Shown: positions 7,979-14,300 of the stretch, one piece after another
Layout: every line of letters begins with the position of its first letter
Numbering within the stretch: the first letter of the stretch is position 1
Source of the DNA: Oscillospiraceae bacterium
Lineage (GTDB): Bacteria; Bacillota; Clostridia; Oscillospirales; Ruminococcaceae
NCBI GenBank assembly: GCA_900768245.1
Contig: CAAGCE010000084.1
Span: forward strand, 1-16,075
DNA length: 16,075 nucleotides
Reading direction: 5' to 3'
Translations under genes and position numbers: made by a program
Notes under the pieces: generated by a model
Databases searched by the model: none
Seen by the model: the letters and a program-made list of their open reading frames with translations, nothing else
What the model was told of the DNA's origin: nothing

Positions 7979-8695
7979 ATGTTTGGCGTTATTAAAAAAA
8001 TACTTGCGGCGTCTTTGGGAACGGTAATGTTTGCGGCAGCGGCAGTAATGGGATATTATGCTTATATGGGCTATAATATGTACAGCATTGCCGCTTCCGA
8101 AAAAAGCGTTTCAGAAATGGCGGCAGATATAAGAGGACGCTGCGATTTTATCGAGTATGATGAACTGCCCGTTTTTTATGAAGAGGCTGTGATCGCTTCC
8201 GAGGACAAAAACTTTTTTGAGCACGGCGGCATTGATATTTCGGCAATATGCAGAGCTGTTCTTCACGATATAAAAGTAAAAGCTCCCGAACAGGGCGGCA
8301 GCACAATAACTCAGCAGCTTGCAAAGAATGAATATTTTACTCAGGAAAAGCATCTTGAACGCAAATTTGCGGAAATATTTATGGCGTTCAGAATTGAAAA
8401 GGAGCTTTCCAAGGAAGAGATATTTGCACTTTATGTAAACAGCATTTATTTCGGCAGCGGATATTACGGCGTCGAGTCGGCGGCGGAGGGTTATTTCGGG
8501 AAAAGGGTTTCCGAACTTACTGAATATGAATGTGCTATGCTTGCGGGGCTTCCAAATGCCCCAAGCGCATATTCACCCGACGTTTCACCGGAGCTTGCGG
8601 AAAAGCGTACCGAAAGGGTCATTGAAAATATGACCAGAGAGAATTATATTTCGGACGAAAAGGCGGAATCTCTTATGTGCCGTGAAACGCAGTAA
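7979..8695 (+). CDS. Monofunctional peptidoglycan glycosyltransferase (GT51)
   Basis: The start at ATG 7979 follows AGGTGA (7968-7973) at five bases; a GTG at 7970 overlapping the previous stop would add three residues. The product has 238 residues: one membrane helix at about 8-32 and a GT51 domain to the end. The motifs are SEDKNFFEHGG with catalytic Glu75, GGSTITQQLAKN at 106-117, RKFAEIFMAFRIEKELSK, and the YVNSIYFGSGYYGVESAAEGYFGK block. There is no transpeptidase domain, as in MtgA-type enzymes. It polymerises lipid II into glycan chains at the outer face of the membrane. As last gene of the Bce transcript it probably lets the cell use lipid II quickly, or makes up for PBPs blocked by an antibiotic; this role is inferred from context. 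Confidence 0.9.
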   Translation: MFGVIKKILAASLGTVMFAAAAVMGYYAYMGYNMYSIAASEKSVSEMAADIRGRCDFIEYDELPVFYEEAVIASEDKNFFEHGGIDISAICRAVLHDIKVKAPEQGGSTITQQLAKNEYFTQEKHLERKFAEIFMAFRIEKELSKEEIFALYVNSIYFGSGYYGVESAAEGYFGKRVSELTEYECAMLAGLPNAPSAYSPDVSPELAEKRTERVIENMTRENYISDEKAESLMCRETQ

Positions 8696-8736
8696 TTGCA
8701 GAAATTTTGTAAGTATCCTGAATTTTTTATTTTATT

Positions 8737-8867
8737 TAGGCGCGCCCAAGTTATGTGCAAATCCAAAGAAAGTATCCGCGCCTGCAGCAAAGCGTTCGGA
8801 ACGTATGCAGGCAAAAACTGCGGCGCGGGTAGTTTTTTCGGTTTCGTACAGAATTACAGCGCGTCTA
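8737..8867. repeat. Palindromic repeat element A, about 131 bp
   Basis: The ends TAGGCGCGC and GCGCGTCTA are inverted copies with one mismatch. The inner arms are strong: TATCCGCGCC (8773-8782) pairs with GGCGCGGGTA (8822-8831), with similar sequence continuing outward to about 8763 and 8842, and GCCTGCA (8780-8786) pairs with TGCAGGC (8806-8812) in an alternative fold. The short frames that run through it on both strands lack ribosome sites and have unlikely composition. It resembles a small non-coding dispersed element (MITE- or REP-like). Copy number cannot be judged from one window. Confidence 0.55.
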
Positions 8868-9031
8868 AGAACCTGTCTTCACAAGCGTATGCGCACGTCT
8901 TTTCGGCAAATTTTGCCTAAGACTGCGTTAAAAATCCTTGCCGGGCGGCAAGCCCGCCTGCGGATTTTTGCCTTGTCTTAGACAAAATTATGCTCGAAAA
9001 TCCGCACACATTTCTTGTGAAGACAGGTTCT
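8868..9031. repeat. Palindromic repeat element B, 164 bp with 18-bp inverted ends
   Basis: AGAACCTGTCTTCACAAG at 8868-8885 is the exact reverse complement of 9014-9031. Imperfect complementarity goes on inward (CTAAGAC near 8917-8923 with GTCTTAG near 8975-8981), and the centre holds AAAAATCC...GGATTTTT around a GC-rich CTTGCCGGGCGGCAAG core. The whole can fold into one long hairpin. It abuts element A directly and no clear target duplication is visible. No transposase frame exists, so if mobile it would need one supplied elsewhere. Confidence 0.65.
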
Positions 9032-9199
9032 AAATATAAAAATAAAAAACACGGGAAATATGTCGGTTTTGGTCAAAAATTACATATAATAAAGAAAAAA
9101 CGTTTAAGTTTTCTACAACTGCGTAATGTTTTAACAATCTTATTATATTTAACTAAAAAATAAGTCGCTTTTTTGTGTACAAATAACCCTAAAATTAAC

Positions 9200-9228
9200 T
9201 TGTTAATCTCCGAAAAATATGTTATAAT
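9200..9228 (+). promoter_or_regulatory. Sigma-A promoter of the DivIVA-like gene
   Basis: TTGTTA (9200-9205) and a perfect TATAAT (9223-9228) are 17 bases apart. The transcription start falls near 9235, exactly where the structured leader begins. The 168 bases between element B and this promoter (9032-9199) are AT-rich and hold nothing I recognise. Confidence 0.75.
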
Positions 9229-9234
9229 TTTTAT

Positions 9235-9311
9235 ACGGTACAGCTCAGACTACTTGTTTTTGAGCAAAAATACCCAAATAATGTGCGTTCGGTCGGAATG
9301 CACCGTACCGT
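9235..9311 (+). ncRNA. Predicted three-way-junction leader RNA of unknown class
   Basis: ACGGTAC (9235-9241) pairs with GTACCGT (9305-9311) and closes two hairpins: GCTCA/TGAGC (9243-9247 with 9261-9265, 13-base loop) and TGCGTTC/GAATGCA (9284-9290 with 9296-9302, one G-U, 5-base loop GGTCG). A single-stranded A-rich segment at 9266-9283 joins them. No U-tract follows, so it is not a terminator. It starts at the predicted 5' end of the mRNA and leaves 43 bases to the ribosome site. It could be a regulatory RNA or a stabilising cap on the transcript. I do not recognise a known family. Confidence 0.5.
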
Positions 9312-9367
9312 TTATTTGCCTGTATGTTCTGCGGCAATAATACTTTGATTTTTTGGAGGTTTTCACT

Positions 9368-10342
9368 ATGGAAGGCACAGGATTTCTGAAAACGGTCAAC
9401 TTCGGCGGATTCGATAAGAAAGACGTTCTCGCTTATGTTGATGAATTAAATACCAAAATTTATACTCTCGAAGCTGAACTCGATGAAAAAAAGGCATTGC
9501 TTGAAAGCGCAGACGGTTCAGGCGTTAATAATGAAAAATATGACGAACTTCTTGCTGCTGACAAGGCTAAGATCACCGAACTCCAGACAAACAACGATTC
9601 CCTCAAGAATCAGATGAAGAGCCTTGAAGATGAGCTTGAAGCTAAGGATAAGGAGATCGAAGAGCTCAAGGCTCAGACTGCCGAACTCGAAGATCAGCTC
9701 CAGGAAGCTAAGAATAAGATCGCAAGCGGCGGAAGTACCGAAAACAGTGCGCTTGACCTGGGCAATGTATTCATTGAAGCTCAGAAGTCCGCTAACCTTA
9801 TTGTTACTCAGGCTAAGGAAAATGCAAGAAAAATGGACGAAGACGCTAAGAAGCTCGCTAACCAGGTCGTTGACGATGCTAACGGCAAGGCTTCAACTAT
9901 CGTAAAATCCGCTGACGAAAAGGCTGCAAAGATCCTTTCGGATGCTGAAGATAAGTCCGCTGAAATGCGTTCGACCGCAGAATCCGTCAAGTCTGCCGTT
10001 ACCGAAGAGATCAATGAAATCGAAAATAATATCTCTAAGCTCAAGGAAGTCCTTGAAATGTTCTCAAGCGAAAGCCTTACAAAGCTTGATGATACAAAGG
10101 CTATCATTGATAAGACTCAGGCTGCTCTCCGCAGGGGTACTGTTCCCGATCTGAGCGGTACTTCTGTCCCTAAGGCTGCTCCTAAGGCTGCTCCGGCTCC
10201 TGCTCCGGCTCCTGCACCGGCTCCGGCTCCTGCATCCGCACCTCAGAAGAAGGTCAATAACTTCGGTTTTGATATGAGTGAGCTTGAAAATCTTACAAAG
10301 GCTGCTGAAGCTGCCGCTGAAAGCAATGCCAACGGTAACTGA
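9368..10342 (+). CDS. DivIVA-like coiled-coil protein with Pro-Ala-rich tail
   Basis: The start at ATG 9368 has GGAGG at 9355-9359; a TTG at 9353 overlaps that ribosome site and is rejected. The product has 324 residues. The N-terminal block VNFGGFDKKDVLAYVDELN resembles the DivIVA membrane-curvature domain. A heptad-rich coiled coil covers about 20-118, and a second Ala/Lys/Asp-rich helix, similar to ATP-synthase b-type helices, about 130-240. The end (about 258-290) is a low-complexity Pro-Ala linker made of GCTCCGGCTCCT-type codon repeats, followed by a short acidic C-terminus with NNFGFDMSELENL. It is probably cytoplasmic, at poles or septa, recruiting envelope or division proteins. Codon choice (GCT, AAG, GAA) is more biased than in the Bce genes, which suggests high expression. 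Confidence 0.75.
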   Translation: MEGTGFLKTVNFGGFDKKDVLAYVDELNTKIYTLEAELDEKKALLESADGSGVNNEKYDELLAADKAKITELQTNNDSLKNQMKSLEDELEAKDKEIEELKAQTAELEDQLQEAKNKIASGGSTENSALDLGNVFIEAQKSANLIVTQAKENARKMDEDAKKLANQVVDDANGKASTIVKSADEKAAKILSDAEDKSAEMRSTAESVKSAVTEEINEIENNISKLKEVLEMFSSESLTKLDDTKAIIDKTQAALRRGTVPDLSGTSVPKAAPKAAPAPAPAPAPAPAPASAPQKKVNNFGFDMSELENLTKAAEAAAESNANGN

Positions 10343-10422
10343 TAAGTACGTTTTAAACGTGGATCTTAGTAAAAATAAGGAGTTTTTATCTGCAGTGAAA
10401 TGCTGCGGAGAAAAATCGTTAA

Positions 10423-10983
10423 ATGGCTGAAATATATGATATTTCCGTTTCCGAACTTCGCTCATACTGTGATAGGTTCAGGATCGGAGACAAGGTTTTA
10501 CTTACAGGCTATATTTATACCTCCCGTGATGCTGCGCATAAAAGATTTGATGCGCTGCTCAACGAGGGTAAGCCGCTGCCCTTTGAAATGAAGGACGCTG
10601 TGATATACTATGCGGGACCTACACCTGCCGCTCCCGGAAGAGCTATCGGTTCATGCGGACCTACTACTTCGGGACGTATGGATAAATTTGCCCCGAGACT
10701 TCTTGACTGCGGACTCTGTGCTATGATAGGCAAGGGTGAACGCAATCAGGCTGTAAAGGACGCTGTTGTCAGAAATAATGCTGTTTATTTCTGTGCGATA
10801 GGCGGTGCCGGTGCTCTTGCCGCAAGCTGCATAAAAAGCTGCGAGGTAATTGCATTTGAGGATCTGGGCTGTGAATCGGTAAAGAAGCTTTATATTGAAA
10901 AGTTTCCTGTTACCGTTGCTCTCGATTCACACGGCGGAGATATTTTTATTGACGGCAGAAAAGAATACTGCAAGGTACAGTAA
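10423..10983 (+). CDS. Class I fumarate hydratase / L-tartrate dehydratase beta subunit
   Basis: A 186-residue protein matching the C-terminal (beta) part of class I, iron-sulfur fumarases: the GPTTSGRMD motif around 79-87, an MIGKGERN stretch, GGAGALAA around 125-132 and a VDS-like VALDSHGGD near the end. In this family the alpha subunit carries the 4Fe-4S cluster and the two together convert fumarate to malate (or dehydrate tartrate). Two-gene forms are usually adjacent, but no alpha gene is in this window. The ATG at 10423 has GGAG at about 10406-10409, twelve bases away, which is wide. A better ribosome site (AAGGAG near 10378) precedes a GTG at 10395 that opens a short overlapping frame. 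No terminator separates it from the DivIVA-like gene. Confidence 0.88.
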   Translation: MAEIYDISVSELRSYCDRFRIGDKVLLTGYIYTSRDAAHKRFDALLNEGKPLPFEMKDAVIYYAGPTPAAPGRAIGSCGPTTSGRMDKFAPRLLDCGLCAMIGKGERNQAVKDAVVRNNAVYFCAIGGAGALAASCIKSCEVIAFEDLGCESVKKLYIEKFPVTVALDSHGGDIFIDGRKEYCKVQ

Positions 10984-11008
10984 AACATAATAACATTCTC
11001 GTACAATT

Positions 11009-11068
11009 AAGGACGGCTCGGAGCATTCCGATTTGGGATGCCCCTACCGTCCTTTGTTCTGTTTTTTG
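11009..11068 (+). terminator. Intrinsic terminator after the fumarase beta gene
   Basis: AAGGACGG (11009-11016) pairs with CCGTCCTT (11047-11054), and GCATTCC (11023-11029) with GGGATGC (11035-11041) inside. A T-rich run with six Ts in a row ends near 11067. An ATG at 11038 in the MATE frame lies inside this hairpin, which speaks against it as a start. Confidence 0.75.
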
Positions 11069-11085
11069 AAATTGAAAGGATCATT

Positions 11086-12477
11086 ATGGCATTTGCAAAC
11101 AGGAAGTTGATCAAGGAAAAGAGTTTTTTTACGGGATTGCTGGCGATAACGCTGCCTATCGCATTGCAGCAGCTCATTGTTTTCGGAGTTTCTATGGCTG
11201 ATACGGTAATGCTCGGACAGCTTGGCGATGCACAGCTTTCCGCATCGGCACAGGCTAATCAGCCGCAGTTTATTTTTCAGCTGCTTATATATGGAATATC
11301 AGGCGGCGGAATAGTTCTTGCATCGCAATACTGGGGCAAAAAAGATATGGAGACCATAAGGAAAATAGTTGCGCTTGTGCTTAAGGTTGCTGTCGTGGCA
11401 TCACTTATCCTTGTACTGATGGTTCAGCTTTTCCCTGAGCAAATAATGAAATTATATATCAAAAGCGAAACCGAGACGGACAAATATGTTATTTCGGAAG
11501 CGGTCAGCTATCTTAAAATAGTAAGCTTAGGATATATCTTTTTCGGCTTAACAACATCGTTCCAGAATGTTGTCCGCAGCGTTGAGATAGTTAAAATATC
11601 GGTGGTCACAAGCTCTGTAAGCTTTGTTGTCAACGTTTTTCTCAACTGGATATTTATTTTCGGCAAATTCGGTATTGAACCAATGGGAATAAGAGGAGCG
11701 GCTCTTGCCACAGTCATTGCAAGAATTACAGACTTTACTATCACGGCAATTTATGCATTTGCAATAGATAAGCGTCTTAAGTTCAGACTTAAATATTTTT
11801 TTATGGGGAGCAAAGAACTTTCAAAAAGCTTTTTAAAATACAGTTTTCCTGTTATAGCAAATGAGTTTATGTGGGGCGCAGGAATTTCAGTGCAGTCCGC
11901 TGTAATGGGTCAGCTTGATTCCGAGATACTTGCCGCAAATTCCATCTCATCGGTTTTCTATCAGCTTATAACAATTATTACCTTTGGCGTTGCTAATGCA
12001 GCTGCCGTAACTGTCGGAAAATTTATCGGCGGCGGGGATATGAAAAAGGCAAAGGACGCATCATTTACTATAATGCTTATGGCTATATGCCTTGGGCTTA
12101 TTTCCGGACTTACGATGTTCCTGCTCAGAAAGGCTTTTGTTTCTGTTTATAATGTGACCGATGATGTGCGTGTTCTTGCGGAAAATCTTATTGCGATCAC
12201 ATCTGTTGTAGCTTTTTTTGCGGCGATCTCAACGGTTTCAGTTGTCGGAGTTCTCCGTGGTGCAGGTGATACAAGGTTTACATTCAAGCTGGAGCTTATC
12301 ACACTTTGGTGCTTTGCTGTTCCTATGGGAGCAATTGCCGGATTTGTGCTTGATGCACCGATCCTGCTTGTTTGTGCGCTGCTTAAAATCGATGAGCCTA
12401 TCAAGTCGGTTGTGGCATTTATACGTACATTCAAAGACAGCACATATAAAAACGTTACCGAAAAAGCAGAGTTATGA
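11086..12477 (+). CDS. MATE-family multidrug efflux transporter
   Basis: The start at ATG 11086 has GAAAGGA (11074-11080) before it; the upstream ATG at 11038 lies in the terminator. The product has 463 residues with twelve hydrophobic segments in two similar halves. The N-terminal block LAITLPIALQQLIVFGVSMADTVMLGQLG is characteristic, and a second copy appears near the middle (YSFPVIANEFMWGAGISVQSAVMGQL, read in two parts). Such proteins export cationic drugs or metabolites against a Na+ or H+ gradient. The substrate is not predictable. The gene stands alone between two terminators. No promoter was found with confidence in the 100 bases upstream, so some read-through from the fumarase gene is possible. 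Confidence 0.9.
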   Translation: MAFANRKLIKEKSFFTGLLAITLPIALQQLIVFGVSMADTVMLGQLGDAQLSASAQANQPQFIFQLLIYGISGGGIVLASQYWGKKDMETIRKIVALVLKVAVVASLILVLMVQLFPEQIMKLYIKSETETDKYVISEAVSYLKIVSLGYIFFGLTTSFQNVVRSVEIVKISVVTSSVSFVVNVFLNWIFIFGKFGIEPMGIRGAALATVIARITDFTITAIYAFAIDKRLKFRLKYFFMGSKELSKSFLKYSFPVIANEFMWGAGISVQSAVMGQLDSEILAANSISSVFYQLITIITFGVANAAAVTVGKFIGGGDMKKAKDASFTIMLMAICLGLISGLTMFLLRKAFVSVYNVTDDVRVLAENLIAITSVVAFFAAISTVSVVGVLRGAGDTRFTFKLELITLWCFAVPMGAIAGFVLDAPILLVCALLKIDEPIKSVVAFIRTFKDSTYKNVTEKAEL

Positions 12478-12486
12478 TTTTTATAG

Positions 12487-12533
12487 GGCAATACTTCACT
12501 TTGTATGTGTAAGTATTGCCTAAAAATATTTTT
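12487..12533 (+). terminator. Intrinsic terminator after the MATE gene
   Basis: GGCAATACTT (12487-12496) is the exact inverted copy of AAGTATTGCC (12511-12520), with a 14-base loop. The U-tract is weak: TAAAAATATTTTT. Confidence 0.65.
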
Positions 12534-12591
12534 GAGTATGAGTAAGTATTAACAAAAAGAACAGAAATTATAATTAAAATTTTAAAAAGCC

Positions 12592-12620
12592 TTGACAAAA
12601 TTCTTTTGAATGGATAAAAT
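12592..12620 (+). promoter_or_regulatory. Sigma-A promoter of the sigma-factor gene
   Basis: A perfect TTGACA (12592-12597) and TAAAAT (12615-12620) with a 17-base spacer. The transcription start is near 12627, so the leader is short. Confidence 0.8.
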
Positions 12621-12644
12621 ATAAAATGTAGCCTGGAGTGGACG

Positions 12645-13250
12645 GTGTTTATCTTGATGAGCAAATTTAAGGAAATTCATGATTCAAACAACATGTCCGA
12701 TAACGAGCTGCTATCTGTTGTCCGTCAGAATAAAAACGGAAAAGACGGCAGAGATGCTGTTTCTGTTCTGATTTCACGTTACCTCAATCTTGTACTGAAA
12801 AGGGCGCATACCTTTTCAGGAGATTATTCCGATGTCGAGGATCTGACACAGGAAGGTCTGCTGGCTCTGTATAAAGCTATTGACAGCTTTGATCTTGAGC
12901 GTGGCACGAAGTTTTCTTCATTTGCCGATGCTTGCGTGAGCAATCGTATCAAAACCGTTGCCGCAGGTATTGCCAAGATAAATGACAGCCGGTGTCCTCC
13001 TATTTCCGATGACAGCGAAATTGCTGTATCGGATATTTCCCCCGAAAATATCTGCCTTGAAAAGGAATATGAAAAAAACATCAACAAAACTATCCTTTCT
13101 GCACTTTCCCCTAAGGAAGTTGAAGTTTTTGAGCTTTATCTTGACGGTATGTCCTATAAGGAGATCGCAGAAAAGCTTAATGTTCCGGAAAAATCGGTGG
13201 ATAACGCATTGTTCCGCATAAGGAAAAAGCTGAAAGCTTTGCTGCTGTAA
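12645..13250 (+). CDS. Sigma-70-family sigma factor, SigH-like
   Basis: The GTG at 12645 is preferred as start because GGAG (12635-12638) lies six bases ahead; ATG 12657 would be 18 bases from it. The product has 201 residues. Region 2 spans about 40-110, with DVEDLTQEGLLALYKAIDSF and the FSSFADACVSNRI stretch that in relatives binds core polymerase and the -10 element. Region 4 is at about 145-200, with the LSPKEVEVFELYLDGMSYKEI helix-turn-helix. There is no region 1.1 or region 3, as in SigH and similar alternative sigma factors. No anti-sigma gene follows. It could govern a stationary-phase or early sporulation response, but the regulon cannot be seen. A weak CGGA/TCCG hairpin follows the stop. 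Confidence 0.85.
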   Translation: MFILMSKFKEIHDSNNMSDNELLSVVRQNKNGKDGRDAVSVLISRYLNLVLKRAHTFSGDYSDVEDLTQEGLLALYKAIDSFDLERGTKFSSFADACVSNRIKTVAAGIAKINDSRCPPISDDSEIAVSDISPENICLEKEYEKNINKTILSALSPKEVEVFELYLDGMSYKEIAEKLNVPEKSVDNALFRIRKKLKALLL

Positions 13251-13305
13251 GGCGGCAGGTTCGGAGCGGTTCCGTAAATTTTCAGACAGCTATATCATTA
13301 TTATA

Positions 13306-13381
13306 TGGCCAAGTAGCTTAAAGTTCAGAGCGTTGTTTTTTCAAAGGCAAAGGTGTCGGTGCGAGTCCGTCCTCAGGTCCA
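13306..13381 (+). ncRNA. Degenerate tRNA-like sequence
   Basis: The 76 bases have tRNA length and end in CCA followed by a T-rich tail. A D-arm-like hairpin GCTT/GAGC (13316-13319 with 13328-13331) sits after a TA at the right place. A T-arm-like hairpin GTCGG/CCGTC (13355-13359 with 13367-13371, one T-T mismatch) closes the loop TGCGAGT, one base from the tRNA loop pattern TTCRANY. The acceptor stem is poor: TGG pairs with CCA and CC with GG across a bulge, then pairing fails. The anticodon arm does not form a standard 5-bp stem. It may be a decayed tRNA gene, or a tRNA mimic in the leader of the zinc-ribbon gene. I cannot assign an amino acid. Confidence 0.4.
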
Positions 13382-13408
13382 ATTTATTTTTAAGCGAGGG
13401 AAATCAAA

Positions 13409-13687
13409 ATGTACGAAGACAAGACATTAGTATGCAAGGAATGTGGATCAGAGTTCGTATTCACAGCCGGCGAGCAGGAATTTTACGCTGAAAAAGGTTT
13501 TGTAAATGAACCACAGAGATGTAAAGCCTGCAGAGATGCAAGAAAGAACAGCAATAAGACTGAAAGAGAAATGTTTGAAGCTACATGCGCTTCATGCGGC
13601 AAGACTGCAAGAGTTCCTTTCAGACCAAGAGAAGACCGTCCTGTATATTGCAGCGAGTGCTTCGCTAAGATGAAAGAAGAAGGCTAA
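13409..13687 (+). CDS. Small double zinc-ribbon protein
   Basis: The 92-residue product has two four-cysteine sites. The first (Cys9, Cys12, Cys38, Cys41) matches the N-terminal zf-trcl-type zinc ribbon of clostridial small proteins, with the FYAEKGFVNEPQRCKAC context. The second (Cys60, Cys63, Cys81, Cys84) has the PFRPREDRPVYCSECF context of the CxxC_CxxC family. GAGGGA at about 13396-13401 is the ribosome site. The family is common in clostridia and its function is unknown; nucleic-acid binding is a reasonable guess from the basic middle part (RDARKNSNKTERE). It stands alone, with the tRNA-like sequence just upstream and a strong terminator downstream. Confidence 0.85.
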   Translation: MYEDKTLVCKECGSEFVFTAGEQEFYAEKGFVNEPQRCKACRDARKNSNKTEREMFEATCASCGKTARVPFRPREDRPVYCSECFAKMKEEG

Positions 13688-13715
13688 GCTACTGCTTTTA
13701 ACTTGAAATCTTCTG

Positions 13716-13744
13716 CGCCGAAGTTATTCTTCGGCGTTTTTCTT
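13716..13744 (+). terminator. Intrinsic terminator after the zinc-ribbon gene
   Basis: CGCCGAA (13716-13722) pairs with TTCGGCG (13730-13736), followed by TTTTT and CTTTT. Confidence 0.85.
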
Positions 13745-13809
13745 TTGCCTTTATTAGCTAAGGTTATATCTTATATAACTTTTTTCTATACATAAAATAT
13801 AAATACCCC

Positions 13810-13837
13810 TTGACAATATTTTTTAGTGTGGTATACT
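13810..13837 (+). promoter_or_regulatory. Sigma-A promoter of the leuA transcript
   Basis: A perfect TTGACA (13810-13815) and TATACT (13832-13837) with a 16-base spacer. The start near 13844 puts the T-box stem I right at the 5' end of the RNA. Confidence 0.8.
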
Positions 13838-13844
13838 ATAAACA

Positions 13845-14116
13845 TATTAAGAAATGCGATGACAGGAAGAAAAGCTTAGTTGCTGATTTCAGAGAGCCGT
13901 TGGCAGGTGAGAAACGGTATAGTGATTTTGTTATAACTCGTCCTTGAGCAGTCCGCCGAAATTTCAGTAGGTTGGAACGGGTTCTCCCGTTATAGAGGTA
14001 CGCATTGGATGTCATTATTTGATTGAGATGCGGTGAGGGCGGATCTTATATCCGAACAAGAGTGGTACCGTGGAAGTTTATGCTTTCATCTCTTAATTGA
14101 GATGGAGGCTTTTTTT
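13845..14116 (+). promoter_or_regulatory. Leucine T-box leader
   Basis: Stem I runs from the 5' end with the usual AGAGAGCC and GGTGAGAAACGGT blocks (13891-13918). The specifier codon is CTC at 13937-13939, read from its place before the conserved GTCCTTGAGCAG, hence leucine. The T-box sequence AGAGTGGTACCGTG at 14059-14072 is close to the AGGGTGGNACCGCG consensus and holds the TGG bulge that pairs with the NCCA end of uncharged tRNA. When uncharged tRNA-Leu (GAG) binds, the antiterminator forms and transcription goes on to leuA. The specifier agrees with the downstream enzyme, the first step of leucine synthesis. Confidence 0.92.
14082..14116 (+). terminator. T-box intrinsic terminator
   Basis: GCTTTCATCTC (14082-14092) pairs over all 11 bases, with G-U pairs, with GAGATGGAGGC (14099-14109), loop TTAATT, followed by seven Ts at 14110-14116. 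Confidence 0.9.
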
Positions 14117-14300
14117 AATGCCTTAGACCTTAAACCGATACTGCAAGGAACTTGTACAACAGTTTAAACCGTGCAGAGGAGGCAGCGCGCAAAGGTCGTC
14201 GGGTGATTTCCGTGGGAACGTCAGCTATGGGCTTGTACAACGGGTACGCTGGCGGTTTCAGAATCTTATCCTCTCCCGCAGAAAAAGAAAGGAAATTGCT
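14117..14300 (+). other. Structured leader of unknown function between T-box and leuA
   Basis: No frame with a ribosome site is visible before AAAGGA at about 14287-14292. Predicted helices are TTAAAC/GTTTAA (14130-14135 with 14162-14167), TGCAAG/CTTGTA (14142-14147 with 14151-14156), a closing helix AGAGGA/TCCTCT (14175-14180 with 14269-14274), and CGTCAGC/GCTGGCG (14219-14225 with 14248-14254, one G-U). A competing CAGCG/CGCTG pair (14183-14187 with 14247-14251) would exclude the last one. The ten-base word CTTGTACAAC occurs twice, at 14151-14160 and 14232-14241. The stretch is more GC-rich than other non-coding DNA here. It is transcribed only after T-box read-through. I do not recognise an RNA family. 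Confidence 0.5.

Noticed and set aside
8682..8981. Plus-strand frames of 74 and 99 codons in the palindromic elements
   Set aside because: They run through hairpin arms, are Arg/Lys/Ala-rich shadows and lack ribosome sites. The minus strand of element A also reads open for about 45 codons but has no start.
10173..10232. Pro-Ala codon repeats as a possible tandem DNA element
   Set aside because: They are in frame in a protein linker and explained by low-complexity coding sequence.
11038..11085. ATG at 11038 as the start of the MATE gene
   Set aside because: It is inside the terminator hairpin and has no ribosome site. The extra residues do not look like a MATE N-terminus.
13306..13381. A functional standard tRNA
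   Set aside because: The acceptor stem breaks after about five pairs and the anticodon stem does not form, so a normal tRNA call is not justified.
14243..14254. Similarity to the CGCTGGCG segment of HDV-like ribozymes
   Set aside because: Only a few GC-rich bases match, and I could not build the nested double pseudoknot around a cleavage site.
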